Below, one piece after another: positions 14,826 through 21,393 of a stretch of DNA of 21,393 nucleotides. The position numbers and the translations under genes are program-made. Position 1 is the stretch's first letter, and every line of letters begins with the position of its first letter. Source of the stretch: DASZCR01 sp035942915 (GTDB lineage Bacteria; Acidobacteriota; Blastocatellia; Pyrinomonadales; Pyrinomonadaceae); NCBI GenBank assembly GCA_035942915.1, contig DASZCR010000243.1:1-21393 (forward strand). The letters run 5' to 3'. The notes beneath the pieces were generated by a model. That model saw only the letters and a list, made by a program, of their open reading frames with translations. It was not told the DNA's origin and searched no databases.

Positions 14826-16463
14826 ATGAACGCACGTGAGCGAAACAGTTTCGACCCGACGACTTTGGAAATCTACCGCGCGCTCTACACGTCGGTTGCC
14901 GAAGAGATGGGGCTGGCGCTCCGGCGCACGGCCTTCTCGCCGAACATCAAGGAGCGGCGCGATTACTCGTGCGCCGTCTTCGACGCGCGCGGCGAGGTGA
15001 TAGCGCAGGGCGACCACATGCCCGTCCATCTCGGCTCGATGCCGATGGCCGTGACGGCCGCGCTCGACGCGGTTGACGTTGAGCCGGGCGATGTCGTCGT
15101 CCTCAACGACCCGTTCGCAGGCGGCACACACCTGCCCGACGTGACACTCGTCTCCGGCGTCTATCTGGAAGCCGAACGTCCACAGGCCAAAGCTCACAAG
15201 CAGCAGAGGAGCGATTCACGGCAAGCCGTCTTTTACGTCGCCAACCGCGCGCACCATGCGGACATCGGCGGCGCGACACCCGGCTCGATGGGGATGGCTG
15301 CGGACGTGTACGGCGAAGGCTTGCGCATCCCGCCCGTGCGTCTCGTGCGCGGCGGTCGCATCGTCGAAGACGTGATGCGGCTGCTGATGGCGAACGTGCG
15401 CGCCAGCGCCGAGCGACGCGCAGACTTCGAGGCGCAAATCGGTTCTCTGAAGACGGGCGCGACGCGCCTGCTGGAAATCGTCGAACGCGCGGGCGTGCGC
15501 GAGGCGACGGAGTATGCGGTGCATCTGGTCGAGTATTCCGAGCGCGTGATGCGCGCCGCCATCGCGCGCATCCCCGACGGCGTCTATGAAGCGGAAGACG
15601 CGCTCGACGGCGACGGCGTCTCCGAAGGCGAGATAGTCTTGCGCGCGCGCGTCGAGGTGCGGGGCGACCGCGCGGTCGTCGATTTCAGTGGAAGCGCGCC
15701 GCAGGTCTTAGGGCCGGTCAATGCCGTCGCGGCCATCACGGTCTCGGCCGTCGCATACGTCTTTCGTTGTCTGGTCGGCGCGGAAGACGTGCCTGCGAGC
15801 GCGGGGCTGATGCGCCCCGTCAAAGTGATTGCCCCGGAGGGCACGATACTCAATGCCGCGCACCCCGCGCCGGTCGCGGGCGGAAACGTCGAGACTTCGC
15901 AGCGCGTCGTTGACGTGCTCTTCAAGGCGCTTGCCGGTGCGCTGCCCCGTGTCATCCCCGCCGCGAGTCAGGGCACGATGAACAACCTGACCATCGGCGG
16001 GACAGACCCGCGCACCGGCTTCGAGTTTGCCTATTACGAGACGGTCGCGGGCGGCATGGGAGCGCGCCCCGCAGGCGACGGCGTCAGCGCCGTCCACACG
16101 CACATGACCAACAGCCTCAACACGCCCGCAGAGGCGCTCGAATACGCATACCCTCTGCGCGTCCGCCGCTACGAGATTCGGCGCGGTTCAGGCGGTCGCG
16201 GGCGCACGCGCGGCGGCGACGGCGTCGTGCGCGAGATAGAGACGCTCGCAGGGGCGCGCATGTCTCTGCTCTCCGACCGGCGCACGCGCGCGCCCTACGG
16301 TCTCGCCGGAGGCGAACCCGGACAACGCGGCAGCGCCTCCATCATCCGCGACGGGCGCGCTCGACGCGTCGGCTCAAAAGGCTCTTGGGAACTCGCACCC
16401 GGCGACCGCGTCCGCATCGAGACGCCCGGCGGCGGCGGACACGGAAAAGCGAATGACGATTGA
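14826..16463 (+). CDS. hyuB: Hydantoinase/5-oxoprolinase family protein, subunit B
   Basis: A 545-residue partner of HyuA; the two together form the ATP-dependent cyclic-amide hydrolase. Family landmarks are EEMGLALRRTAFSPNIKERRD (27-47), GDHMPVHLGSMP (62-73), LNDPFAGGTHLPD (93-105), RAHHADIGG (141-149), GTMNNLTIGG in the middle, and the terminal TPGGGGHG. The length fits the family. A hydrophilic stretch of about 19 residues (115-133, EAERPQAKAHKQQRSDSRQ) separates two conserved strands and looks like a lineage insertion. AGGAG is four bases before the ATG. The gene is 15 bp behind hyuA, so the two are surely an operon. Alternative names are N-methylhydantoinase B or the C-terminal half of 5-oxoprolinase. 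No racemase or carbamoylase gene is near. Confidence 0.9.
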   Translation: MNARERNSFDPTTLEIYRALYTSVAEEMGLALRRTAFSPNIKERRDYSCAVFDARGEVIAQGDHMPVHLGSMPMAVTAALDAVDVEPGDVVVLNDPFAGGTHLPDVTLVSGVYLEAERPQAKAHKQQRSDSRQAVFYVANRAHHADIGGATPGSMGMAADVYGEGLRIPPVRLVRGGRIVEDVMRLLMANVRASAERRADFEAQIGSLKTGATRLLEIVERAGVREATEYAVHLVEYSERVMRAAIARIPDGVYEAEDALDGDGVSEGEIVLRARVEVRGDRAVVDFSGSAPQVLGPVNAVAAITVSAVAYVFRCLVGAEDVPASAGLMRPVKVIAPEGTILNAAHPAPVAGGNVETSQRVVDVLFKALAGALPRVIPAASQGTMNNLTIGGTDPRTGFEFAYYETVAGGMGARPAGDGVSAVHTHMTNSLNTPAEALEYAYPLRVRRYEIRRGSGGRGRTRGGDGVVREIETLAGARMSLLSDRRTRAPYGLAGGEPGQRGSASIIRDGRARRVGSKGSWELAPGDRVRIETPGGGGHGKANDD

Positions 16464-16474
16464 CCTGTCGGTTC

Positions 16475-16498
16475 ATTGATTGATTGATTGATTGATTG
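16475..16498. repeat. ATTG tetranucleotide repeat (six copies)
   Basis: Six perfect ATTG units run from 16475 to 16498 in the gap between hyuB and nadE, followed by variant units. The block is strikingly AT-rich for this window. Its right part forms the left arm of the hairpin described next. Confidence 0.85.
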
Positions 16499-16537
16499 AT
16501 TCATTGATTCGACGAGTCAATGAATCAACGAATCAAT
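16487..16537. promoter_or_regulatory. Large AT-rich inverted repeat before nadE
   Basis: The inner stem pairs 16496-16510 with 16514-16528: 15 bp, one G-T wobble, loop GAC. After a two-by-two mismatch, 16487-16493 pairs with 16531-16537 for seven more base pairs. No T-run follows on the plus strand, so it is not a standard terminator. It covers the -35 zone of the predicted nadE promoter and may be an operator or cruciform. Confidence 0.6.
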
Positions 16538-16539
16538 GA

Positions 16540-16545
16540 TAAAAT
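16540..16545 (+). promoter_or_regulatory. -10 element of a probable leaderless nadE transcript
   Basis: TAAAAT ends seven bases before ATG 16553 and no Shine-Dalgarno sequence is present. The spacing is that of leaderless bacterial genes, where transcription starts at or next to the ATG. No good -35 is seen. Confidence 0.45.
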
Positions 16546-16552
16546 CTCTTCC

Positions 16553-18298
16553 ATGCGCGTCACCATCGGCCAGATTAATACGACCAACGGCGATTACGAG
16601 GGGAACACTGAGCGCATCCTGCGCGCCATCGAACAGGCCAAGCGAGACCGTAGCGACCTCGTCGTGCTGCCGGAGGTCGCCGTGCAGGGTTACACCTCGC
16701 TCGATTGGTTTCTCGACCGCGACGTAGCGCAGAACGCGCTCGCGCCTCTGGAAAAAATCATCGAGGCGACCGAAGGCCTCACGGCCGTCGTCGGCACTGT
16801 CCGCCCGACCGGCAAACCTGCCGCGCCCTCTTCGCGCAAGCTCTACAACTCGGCCGCAGTCATCCGCAATCGCCAACTCATCGGCTTCTCTGATAAGACG
16901 CTGCTGCCTGAGTACGACGTCTTCGACGACCCGCGCTACTTCGAGACGGCGACCGAGCGTCGCCTGTTTGAAATCGGCGGCGAGCGCCTCGGCGTCCCCG
17001 TCTGCGAAGATTTCTGGAACGACAAGACCTTCTGGCGCGAGCGGCTCTACACGCACGACCCGACCGACGAACTGGTCGAGATGGGCGCGACCGTCCTCGT
17101 CTCTCCCAATGCCTCGCCCTTCAACAAGGAGAAGATGGGACAGCGTTGCGCGATGGTCTCACACCGTTCGCGGCAGACGGGCTTGCCTATCGTCTACGTC
17201 AACCTCGTCGGCGGAAACGACGGCATCATCTTCGACGGCGCATCGCTCGTCACCGACTGCGAGGGGCGCGTCATCCTTCAAGCGCCGCCCTTCGAGGAGT
17301 TCATCGGGACTGTCTCGCTCGACTGCGGCGTGGCCGACGAGAGGTGTCTGCCCGGCGACGACATCGGGACAGTCCATCAGGCGCTCGTCCTCGGCATCCG
17401 CGACTACGCGCACAAGAACCGCTTCCGGCGTGCCGTGCTTGGTCTGTCGGGCGGGATAGATTCGGCCGTCGTCGCTGCGCTCGCCTGCGAGGCGCTCGGC
17501 GCGGAAAACGTCCTCTCCGTGATGATGCCGTCGCCCTTCTCTTCGCGCGGCAGCATCGAAGATTCGCTCGCGCTCGGACGCAATACGGGAATGCCCGTCA
17601 TCGAACATCCCATCACGTCGGCCTTCGAGGCGCTGACGCGACAACTCAATCTGACGAAGCCGACGCGCGGCGGCGAATCGCTCGCGGCCGAGAACCTGCA
17701 ATCGCGCCTGCGCGGCAACATCCTGATGACCATCTCAAACGCCGAAGGACGATTGCTCTTATCAACCGGCAACAAGTCGGAACTCGCGCTCGGCTACTGC
17801 ACGCTCTACGGCGACACCAACGGCGGTCTCGCCGTCCTCGGCGACCTCCTGAAAACGGAAGTCTACGCGCTTGCGCGCCATCTCAACCGCGAGCGCGAAA
17901 TTGTGCCTTGGGCGATTATTGACAAACGCCCGTCGGCCGAACTCGCGCCCGACCAGTTCGACGACCAGAGTCTTCCGCCATACGACCGTCTCGACCCCAT
18001 CCTCAAACTCTACTTCGAGAAGAAGGCGACGCCCGAAGAGATTATCGCCGAAGGCCACGATGCGGCGCTCGTCTACGAGATTCTCAACCGCGTCGAGTCG
18101 CCCGCCAACGAATTCAAGCGCCGGCAACTGCCGCCGACGCTCATCATCTCGCGCCACGCCATCGGCATCGGACGCCGTCGCCCCGTGACACACCGTTACC
18201 GCCGACAGCCTACGACGGCAGACGCCAGTGCCGTTCATCCTTCGCGTTCGCCCGACGTGCGCGACGACGGACGCGCGCGCGAAGCGAAAGGCGGCTAA
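16553..18298 (+). CDS. nadE: Glutamine-dependent NAD+ synthetase
   Basis: A 581-residue enzyme that makes NAD+ from nicotinic acid adenine dinucleotide, ATP and glutamine, the last step of NAD synthesis. The N-terminal nitrilase-like glutaminase domain has its triad at E41 (LPEVAVQGY), K115 (SDKTLLPEYDVFDD) and C151 (VCEDFW). The C-terminal synthetase domain has the ATP loop SGGIDS (299-304), STGNKSELALGY and the terminal KRRQLPP...GIGRR signature. The tail beyond about residue 545 is basic, low-complexity and probably not conserved. The ATG at 16553 starts directly on the first strand (MRVTIGQIN); an upstream ATG at 16520 lies inside the repeat hairpin and is disfavoured. The presence of the glutaminase domain means no separate ammonia source is needed. 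The gene stands alone between hyuB and the secreted pair. Confidence 0.94.
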   Translation: MRVTIGQINTTNGDYEGNTERILRAIEQAKRDRSDLVVLPEVAVQGYTSLDWFLDRDVAQNALAPLEKIIEATEGLTAVVGTVRPTGKPAAPSSRKLYNSAAVIRNRQLIGFSDKTLLPEYDVFDDPRYFETATERRLFEIGGERLGVPVCEDFWNDKTFWRERLYTHDPTDELVEMGATVLVSPNASPFNKEKMGQRCAMVSHRSRQTGLPIVYVNLVGGNDGIIFDGASLVTDCEGRVILQAPPFEEFIGTVSLDCGVADERCLPGDDIGTVHQALVLGIRDYAHKNRFRRAVLGLSGGIDSAVVAALACEALGAENVLSVMMPSPFSSRGSIEDSLALGRNTGMPVIEHPITSAFEALTRQLNLTKPTRGGESLAAENLQSRLRGNILMTISNAEGRLLLSTGNKSELALGYCTLYGDTNGGLAVLGDLLKTEVYALARHLNREREIVPWAIIDKRPSAELAPDQFDDQSLPPYDRLDPILKLYFEKKATPEEIIAEGHDAALVYEILNRVESPANEFKRRQLPPTLIISRHAIGIGRRRPVTHRYRRQPTTADASAVHPSRSPDVRDDGRAREAKGG

Positions 18299-18327
18299 CC
18301 GCTTCAGCGCGGTTCACTCAAAGCCGC
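18291..18327 (+). terminator. Stem-loop at the end of nadE
   Basis: GCGGCT (18291-18296) pairs with AGCCGC (18322-18327), and AACCGC (18297-18302) with GCGGTT (18309-18314), with a six-base loop and a seven-base bulge on the right arm. It spans the nadE stop codon. No T-run follows, so termination would be weak or factor-dependent. Confidence 0.35.
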
Positions 18328-18330
18328 ATA

Positions 18331-18367
18331 TTGCTGTTATCTTGCTGCATGTTGCTGTTATCTTGCT
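18331..18367. repeat. Pair of 16-bp direct repeats, 21-bp period
   Basis: TTGCTGTTATCTTGCT occurs exactly at 18331-18346 and 18352-18367. The 21-bp period equals two helical turns. It lies just upstream of the TTGACA at 18396, which suggests protein-binding sites, though recent duplication is possible. Confidence 0.75.
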
Positions 18368-18395
18368 AAAGTCTTCCAAAGAGGCTCCGCGCCAC

Positions 18396-18425
18396 TTGAC
18401 AGCCGACGCGTCTCTACCTTAGTGT
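18396..18425 (+). promoter_or_regulatory. Candidate promoter of the secreted-protein operon
   Basis: Perfect TTGACA (18396-18401), 18 bases, then TAGTGT (18420-18425), a weak -10. Transcription would start near 18432, leaving a leader of about 190 nt before ATG 18622. Confidence 0.4.
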
Positions 18426-18621
18426 GTCGCTTCTTTCGCTCGCGGAGAGTCGCCCTCACCGAGAAGGGTCTCACAAAAAAGGCCACAGCCAACCAAGACG
18501 AAGGAACCTCTCGCCCCCTACTCAACACGGAATTGTGTCCGGGCGCGGCGCATGTCCACACGCATCAGTCGTGGCTTCGACGCTCCTTCAACCCTCTACC
18601 CTCGCATAAGGAGAAGTCTGT

Positions 18622-19179
18622 ATGTTTATTGAGCGAAACAGGTCGGAACGGCCTCGCAGAGCCACGCGCTCGCTCATTTTTGTCGCTGCCAGCCTGCTGT
18701 TGTCGTTTGCAGGTGCGGCGTTTGCGCAGGATGCGCCCCCCGCGTCCTCAGAGCAGGAGTTAACGGTGACCGATGTTTTGAAGATGCCCGGCAGAGTAGT
18801 CGGACAGGGCAGCAATGCCGCGCCGCGCGGGCTGTTGAAGTTGCGTTCCTACCGCGTCGAAGAGGTGCAGTTGCCGCGCTTCACCGAAGTCGAGGTGCGC
18901 GGGCGACGCGTCGCCGTCGATAAAGCGTTCCGCGTCTCCATCACGGGCGGCCCCTTCCACGTGCGTGCGCTCCCCGCCGTCATCTGGGTTGACGACGTGG
19001 CGCTCGGCTACGGCATCGAGAGCGAAGACCTCAACGAGATTACCGTCGTCACCTACGACGCCGAAGCTCTGCGCGAAGGCGCGAGCCTTTATCTCTCATA
19101 CGGCGACAAGGAGAACAAGAAAGAGCGCACGGCGCTGCCGGAGACGCTCAAGTTCGACGCGAAAGGAGCTAACCGATAA
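18622..19179 (+). CDS. Small secreted protein of unknown function
   Basis: I do not recognise this 185-residue protein. It has a signal peptide: basic residues up to R16, a hydrophobic core, and a cleavage site near AFA|QD at residues 35-36. The mature part is about 150 residues and predicted beta-rich, with strands such as EVEVRGRRVAVDKAFRVSI and ALPAVIWVDDVALGYGIES. It has no cysteines, so no disulfides. The segment EDLNEITVVTYDAEALREGASLYLSYGD resembles the ending of a beta-sandwich, but I cannot name a family. AAGGAG lies eight bases before the ATG, an excellent site. The stop codon shares one base with the start of the hydrolase gene (TAATG), so the two are translated together and probably work in the same compartment. 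Confidence 0.82.
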   Translation: MFIERNRSERPRRATRSLIFVAASLLLSFAGAAFAQDAPPASSEQELTVTDVLKMPGRVVGQGSNAAPRGLLKLRSYRVEEVQLPRFTEVEVRGRRVAVDKAFRVSITGGPFHVRALPAVIWVDDVALGYGIESEDLNEITVVTYDAEALREGASLYLSYGDKENKKERTALPETLKFDAKGANR

Positions 19180-20918
19180 TGCGTAAGACCCTCATCCCCT
19201 TCACCCTCGCGCTCTTCTGCGTCCTTTCGTTCGCCATTGCGGTCTCGGCGCAGACGCCCGACCCCGGCACGACCGGCCCGCTCGCCGTGACCCGCGAAGA
19301 GTACAACTTCGGCGACCTCGCTTTCCGCCCGACCAACTTTCCCTCGTCGGTCGAGGTGCGCGCCTCCGTGCATTACCCGACGGGGCTGTCCGGCGGCCCC
19401 TACCCCGTAGTCGTCTTCCTTCACGGCCGCCACGCCACCTGCTTCCGCAACACGTCGGCCACGCTGCGCTGGCCTTGTCTCAATAACGAGCAGCCGATAC
19501 CGAGCTTTCAGGGCTACGACTACGTCGCCGAGAAACTCGCCAGCAACGGCTACATCGTCATCTCCATCAGCGCCAACGGCATCAATGCCTTCGACAACAA
19601 CGTCAACGACCTCGGCATGCAGGCGCGCGCCGAACTCATCCAGCATCACCTCAATCAGTGGCGCACCTTCAACACGACCGGTGCGGCTCCCTTCGGCACG
19701 AAGTTCGTCGGCAAGCTCGACCTTACGCGCGTCGGCACGATGGGACACTCGCGCGGCGGCGAGGGCGTCGTCAAGCACTACCTGCACAACGCCTCGCTCG
19801 GTTCGCCCTACGGCATCCGCGCCGTCTTCCCGCTCGCGCCCGTTGACTTCAACCGCCCCGTCGTCAACAACGCCGCGCTCGGCGTCGTCCTGCCTTACTG
19901 CGACGGCGACGTGAGCGACAATCAGGGCGTCCACTTCTACGACGACGCGCGCTACAACGTCGCTGGCGACACCGGAGCCAAGCACACGATTCAGGTGATG
20001 GGCGCGAATCACAACTTCTACAACACTATCTGGACGCCCGGTATGTTTCAGGCCGGGACGGCCGACGATTGGACGGCCTTCGTCTCCGGCGGCACGACCG
20101 ACGCGCAATGCGGCACGGGCACGGGCAACAAACGGCTGACGAGCGCGCAGCAGCGCGGCACGGGCATCGCCTATCTCTCGGCCTTCATGCGCGTCTACGT
20201 CGGCGGCGAGACGCAGTTCACTCCGGTGCTGACGGGCGCGGCCCCGCCGCCCGCCTCAGCCTTGACGACCGACCTCCACATCTCCTATCACGCGCCCGAC
20301 GTGGCAACCAAGCGACGCGACGTGAACCGTCTGCTGACCTCTACCAACCTGACGACCAACACGCTCGGCGACGCGACGACGCGAGTCGGACTCTCGCCGC
20401 ATGACCTCTGCGGCGGCGACTCGCCGCAGCCGCAGCACTGTCTGCCCTCGACGCAATCGACGAGTCGGCAGCCGCACACGACGCCGAGCGCGCGCTCGAC
20501 CCTGCGCGGCCTCAGCCAACTGCGTACGGGATGGGACGCGCTCGGCGCGACCTACACCAACAACCTGCCGCTCGGCGCGCGCGACGTGAGAGGCTTCGAG
20601 GCCTTGCAGTTCCGCGTCAGCGTCAACTTCGCCGACACGCGCAACGCGCGTGCGCCGCAGAACTTCACCGTCGTGTTGACGGACGGCGCGGGCGTGCAGG
20701 CGAGCGTGCGTGTCGGCGACGTTTCGACGGCGCTCTTCTACCCGCCAGGCTCGACCGGCCCCGTCCCGAAAGTCGTGCTCAACACGGCGCGCATCCCGCT
20801 CACCTCGTTTGCGGGCGTCAACCTCGCGGACATCCGCTCCGTGCAGTTCACGTTCGACCAAACCTTGCGCGGCGCGCTCCTCATCACCGATTTGGCCTTC
20901 GCCTCCTCGCCCAACTAA
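19179..20918 (+). CDS. Secreted alpha/beta hydrolase with C-terminal beta-sandwich-like domain
   Basis: A 579-residue exported hydrolase. Residues 1-24 are a signal peptide (VSA|QT). The hydrolase domain (about 50-350) has the oxyanion-side motif VVVFLHGRHATC (78-89), a nucleophile elbow GHSRGGEG with S191, a candidate acid D242 or D244 (PYCDGD), and H278 (GANHNFYN). The elbow and overall order recall dienelactone-hydrolase/cutinase-like secreted esterases, but substrate is not readable. A C-terminal part of about 190 residues is rich in beta strands and ends VQFTFDQT...GALLITDLAF, reminiscent of carbohydrate-binding-like jelly rolls. A low-complexity Ser/Thr/Pro stretch near 420-450 looks like a linker. 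GAAAGGAG is ten bases before the ATG, which overlaps the preceding stop by one base. An 18-bp hairpin follows. Confidence 0.85.
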   Translation: MRKTLIPFTLALFCVLSFAIAVSAQTPDPGTTGPLAVTREEYNFGDLAFRPTNFPSSVEVRASVHYPTGLSGGPYPVVVFLHGRHATCFRNTSATLRWPCLNNEQPIPSFQGYDYVAEKLASNGYIVISISANGINAFDNNVNDLGMQARAELIQHHLNQWRTFNTTGAAPFGTKFVGKLDLTRVGTMGHSRGGEGVVKHYLHNASLGSPYGIRAVFPLAPVDFNRPVVNNAALGVVLPYCDGDVSDNQGVHFYDDARYNVAGDTGAKHTIQVMGANHNFYNTIWTPGMFQAGTADDWTAFVSGGTTDAQCGTGTGNKRLTSAQQRGTGIAYLSAFMRVYVGGETQFTPVLTGAAPPPASALTTDLHISYHAPDVATKRRDVNRLLTSTNLTTNTLGDATTRVGLSPHDLCGGDSPQPQHCLPSTQSTSRQPHTTPSARSTLRGLSQLRTGWDALGATYTNNLPLGARDVRGFEALQFRVSVNFADTRNARAPQNFTVVLTDGAGVQASVRVGDVSTALFYPPGSTGPVPKVVLNTARIPLTSFAGVNLADIRSVQFTFDQTLRGALLITDLAFASSPN

Positions 20919-20942
20919 GGCCTCTGAGGCGTCATCAATCGC

Positions 20943-20983
20943 AAGGCGGACGATGGGACACATGCTGTCTCGTCGTCCGCCTT
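20943..20983 (+). terminator. Strong hairpin terminator after the secreted hydrolase
   Basis: Arms 20943-20960 and 20966-20983 pair over 18 bp without gaps (two G-T wobbles), with loop CATGC. The tail TCGTTTC is only partly T-rich. It begins 24 bases after the stop. A weaker structure (CGGCCT/AGGCCG near 21005-21041) followed by seven T at 21051-21057 may be a back-up. Confidence 0.7.
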
Positions 20984-21063
20984 TCGTTTCCGGTAGATGG
21001 AAGGTCGGCCTCGGTCGTGTGCGACGAAGTGACGCAGGCCGCCGCTATTGTTTTTTTAATCTC

Positions 21064-21092
21064 TTGAAATGAGGCGGGCTTTGGCGCAGAAT
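21064..21092 (+). promoter_or_regulatory. Candidate promoter for the Ser/Thr kinase gene
   Basis: TTGAAA (21064-21069), 17 bases, CAGAAT (21087-21092). Moderate match; the leader would be about 115 nt. Confidence 0.3.
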
Positions 21093-21213
21093 GGGCGGCG
21101 TCAATCGCGCGCCTCGAAGCTCCGACGGATGCACGCGCCGCTTCGGAGCGCCCGCGCCCAAAACAACTTCTGCAACCTCGCGCCGAGCCGCGTGCATCGT
21201 CGGCCTCCGAACC

Positions 21214-21393
21214 ATGATCGGGCAAACAATCTCTCATTATAAGATTCTCAGCCAGATAGGCGAGGGTGGGATGGGCGTCGTCTACGTGGCCGAACACCTC
21301 TGGCTCGAACAACGCGTGGCCGTCAAGTTCCCACTCGCCGGGTCGGACTCGCAGCACTACCGCGCGCGCTTTCTCCGAGAGGCGCGCGCCCGC
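21214..21393 (+). CDS. Serine/threonine protein kinase (PknB-type), partial
   Basis: The first 60 codons of a Hanks-type kinase, cut by the end of the window. The nucleotide loop GEGGMGVVY is at residues 16-24, the ATP-binding lysine is K38 (VAVKF), and E56 in FLREARAR is the likely helix-C glutamate. Bacterial kinases of this type phosphorylate proteins on Ser/Thr and often carry C-terminal sensor or repeat domains, which cannot be seen here. The ATG at 21214 is chosen because the typical opening (IGQTISHYKILSQIG) follows at once; no clear ribosome site precedes it. It is separated from the secreted hydrolase by a terminator, so it is a new transcription unit. Confidence 0.9.
   Translation, partial: MIGQTISHYKILSQIGEGGMGVVYVAEHLWLEQRVAVKFPLAGSDSQHYRARFLREARAR

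Larger units (their letters stand above)
18299..18621 (+). other. 323-bp intergenic region between nadE and the secreted-protein operon
   Basis: This gap holds the nadE stem-loop, a pair of 16-bp direct repeats, a candidate promoter and a leader of about 190 nt. I see no tRNA, no recognisable riboswitch and no convincing gene. A 26-codon frame from ATG 18552 overlaps the next start but has no ribosome site. Confidence 0.6.

Noticed and set aside
12750..15197. 815-codon minus-strand frame opposite hyuA and the start of hyuB
   Set aside because: Very long, but Arg/His/Val-rich with no domain or ribosome site, and fully antisense to well-supported hyuAB.
16295..16504. Minus-strand frame reading through the ATTG repeat (Asn-Gln-Ser-Ile repeats)
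   Set aside because: The repeat peptide is a by-product of the tetranucleotide; the rest is antisense to hyuB.
16487..16537. Hairpin before nadE as an intrinsic terminator for hyuB
   Set aside because: The stem is AT-rich and no T-run follows on the plus strand; it may still slow transcription, but the terminator call is not supported.
16520..16552. Upstream ATG adding eleven residues to NAD+ synthetase
   Set aside because: It lies inside the right arm of the hairpin, has no ribosome site, and the fold begins at the ATG at 16553.
18552..18632. 26-codon upstream frame overlapping the start of the small secreted protein
   Set aside because: No ribosome site and unremarkable residues; probably chance, not a leader peptide.
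19089..20108. 339-codon minus-strand frame opposite the secreted pair
   Set aside because: Low-complexity Val/Arg/Asp-rich translation, antisense to genes with signal peptides and strong ribosome sites.

Overview
The window is GC-rich bacterial DNA, dense with CGCG-type words and with few long gaps. Its gene content suggests an aerobic, Gram-negative-type soil bacterium. An Acidobacteriota member (Blastocatellia/Pyrinomonadales-like) is my best guess. The basis is the style of the genes: a secreted M61 peptidase with a PDZ domain, a TonB-C lipoprotein-like protein, PD40-propeller lipoproteins, a PknB-type kinase, and TTG starts. This is inference; there is no rRNA or marker search behind it.

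Layout. (a) 67-1246, minus strand: a TrxC-type thioredoxin followed by a TonB-C domain protein. (b) 1482-7525, plus strand: a tight five-gene run of M61 peptidase, NAD-type SDR dehydrogenase, APC amino-acid/amine permease, stand-alone Rieske oxygenase alpha subunit and a crotonase resembling dienoyl-CoA hydratases. The last four look like an uptake-and-catabolism module of unknown substrate. (c) 7556-9164, minus strand: a hormone-sensitive-lipase-family esterase and a downstream gene of unknown function. (d) 9363-11188, plus strand: a PD40 beta-propeller lipoprotein with a good sigma-70-type promoter, then a DinB/YfiT-like metalloprotein. (e) 11290-11362: a tRNA with CAT anticodon, probably tRNA-Ile2 rather than Met, with its own promoter. 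(f) 11513-12607: a Gfo/Idh/MocA oxidoreductase closed by a clear intrinsic terminator. (g) 12759-16463: hyuA-hyuB (ATP-dependent hydantoinase/5-oxoprolinase family). (h) 16553-18298: glutamine-dependent NAD+ synthetase, preceded by an AT-rich tetranucleotide repeat/hairpin and probably leaderless. (i) 18622-20918: two overlapping secreted-protein genes, a small protein of unknown function and an alpha/beta hydrolase with a C-terminal beta-sandwich-like domain, closed by an 18-bp hairpin. (j) 21214-end: the start of a Ser/Thr protein kinase, cut by the window edge.

There is no CRISPR array, transposase, integrase, phage gene or obvious defence system. The points most worth following are the Rieske/Dch-like crotonase/SDR/permease operon, the repeat-hairpin in front of nadE, the tandem repeat abutting the promoter at 9299, the 21-bp-period direct repeats at 18331, and the secreted hydrolase pair.
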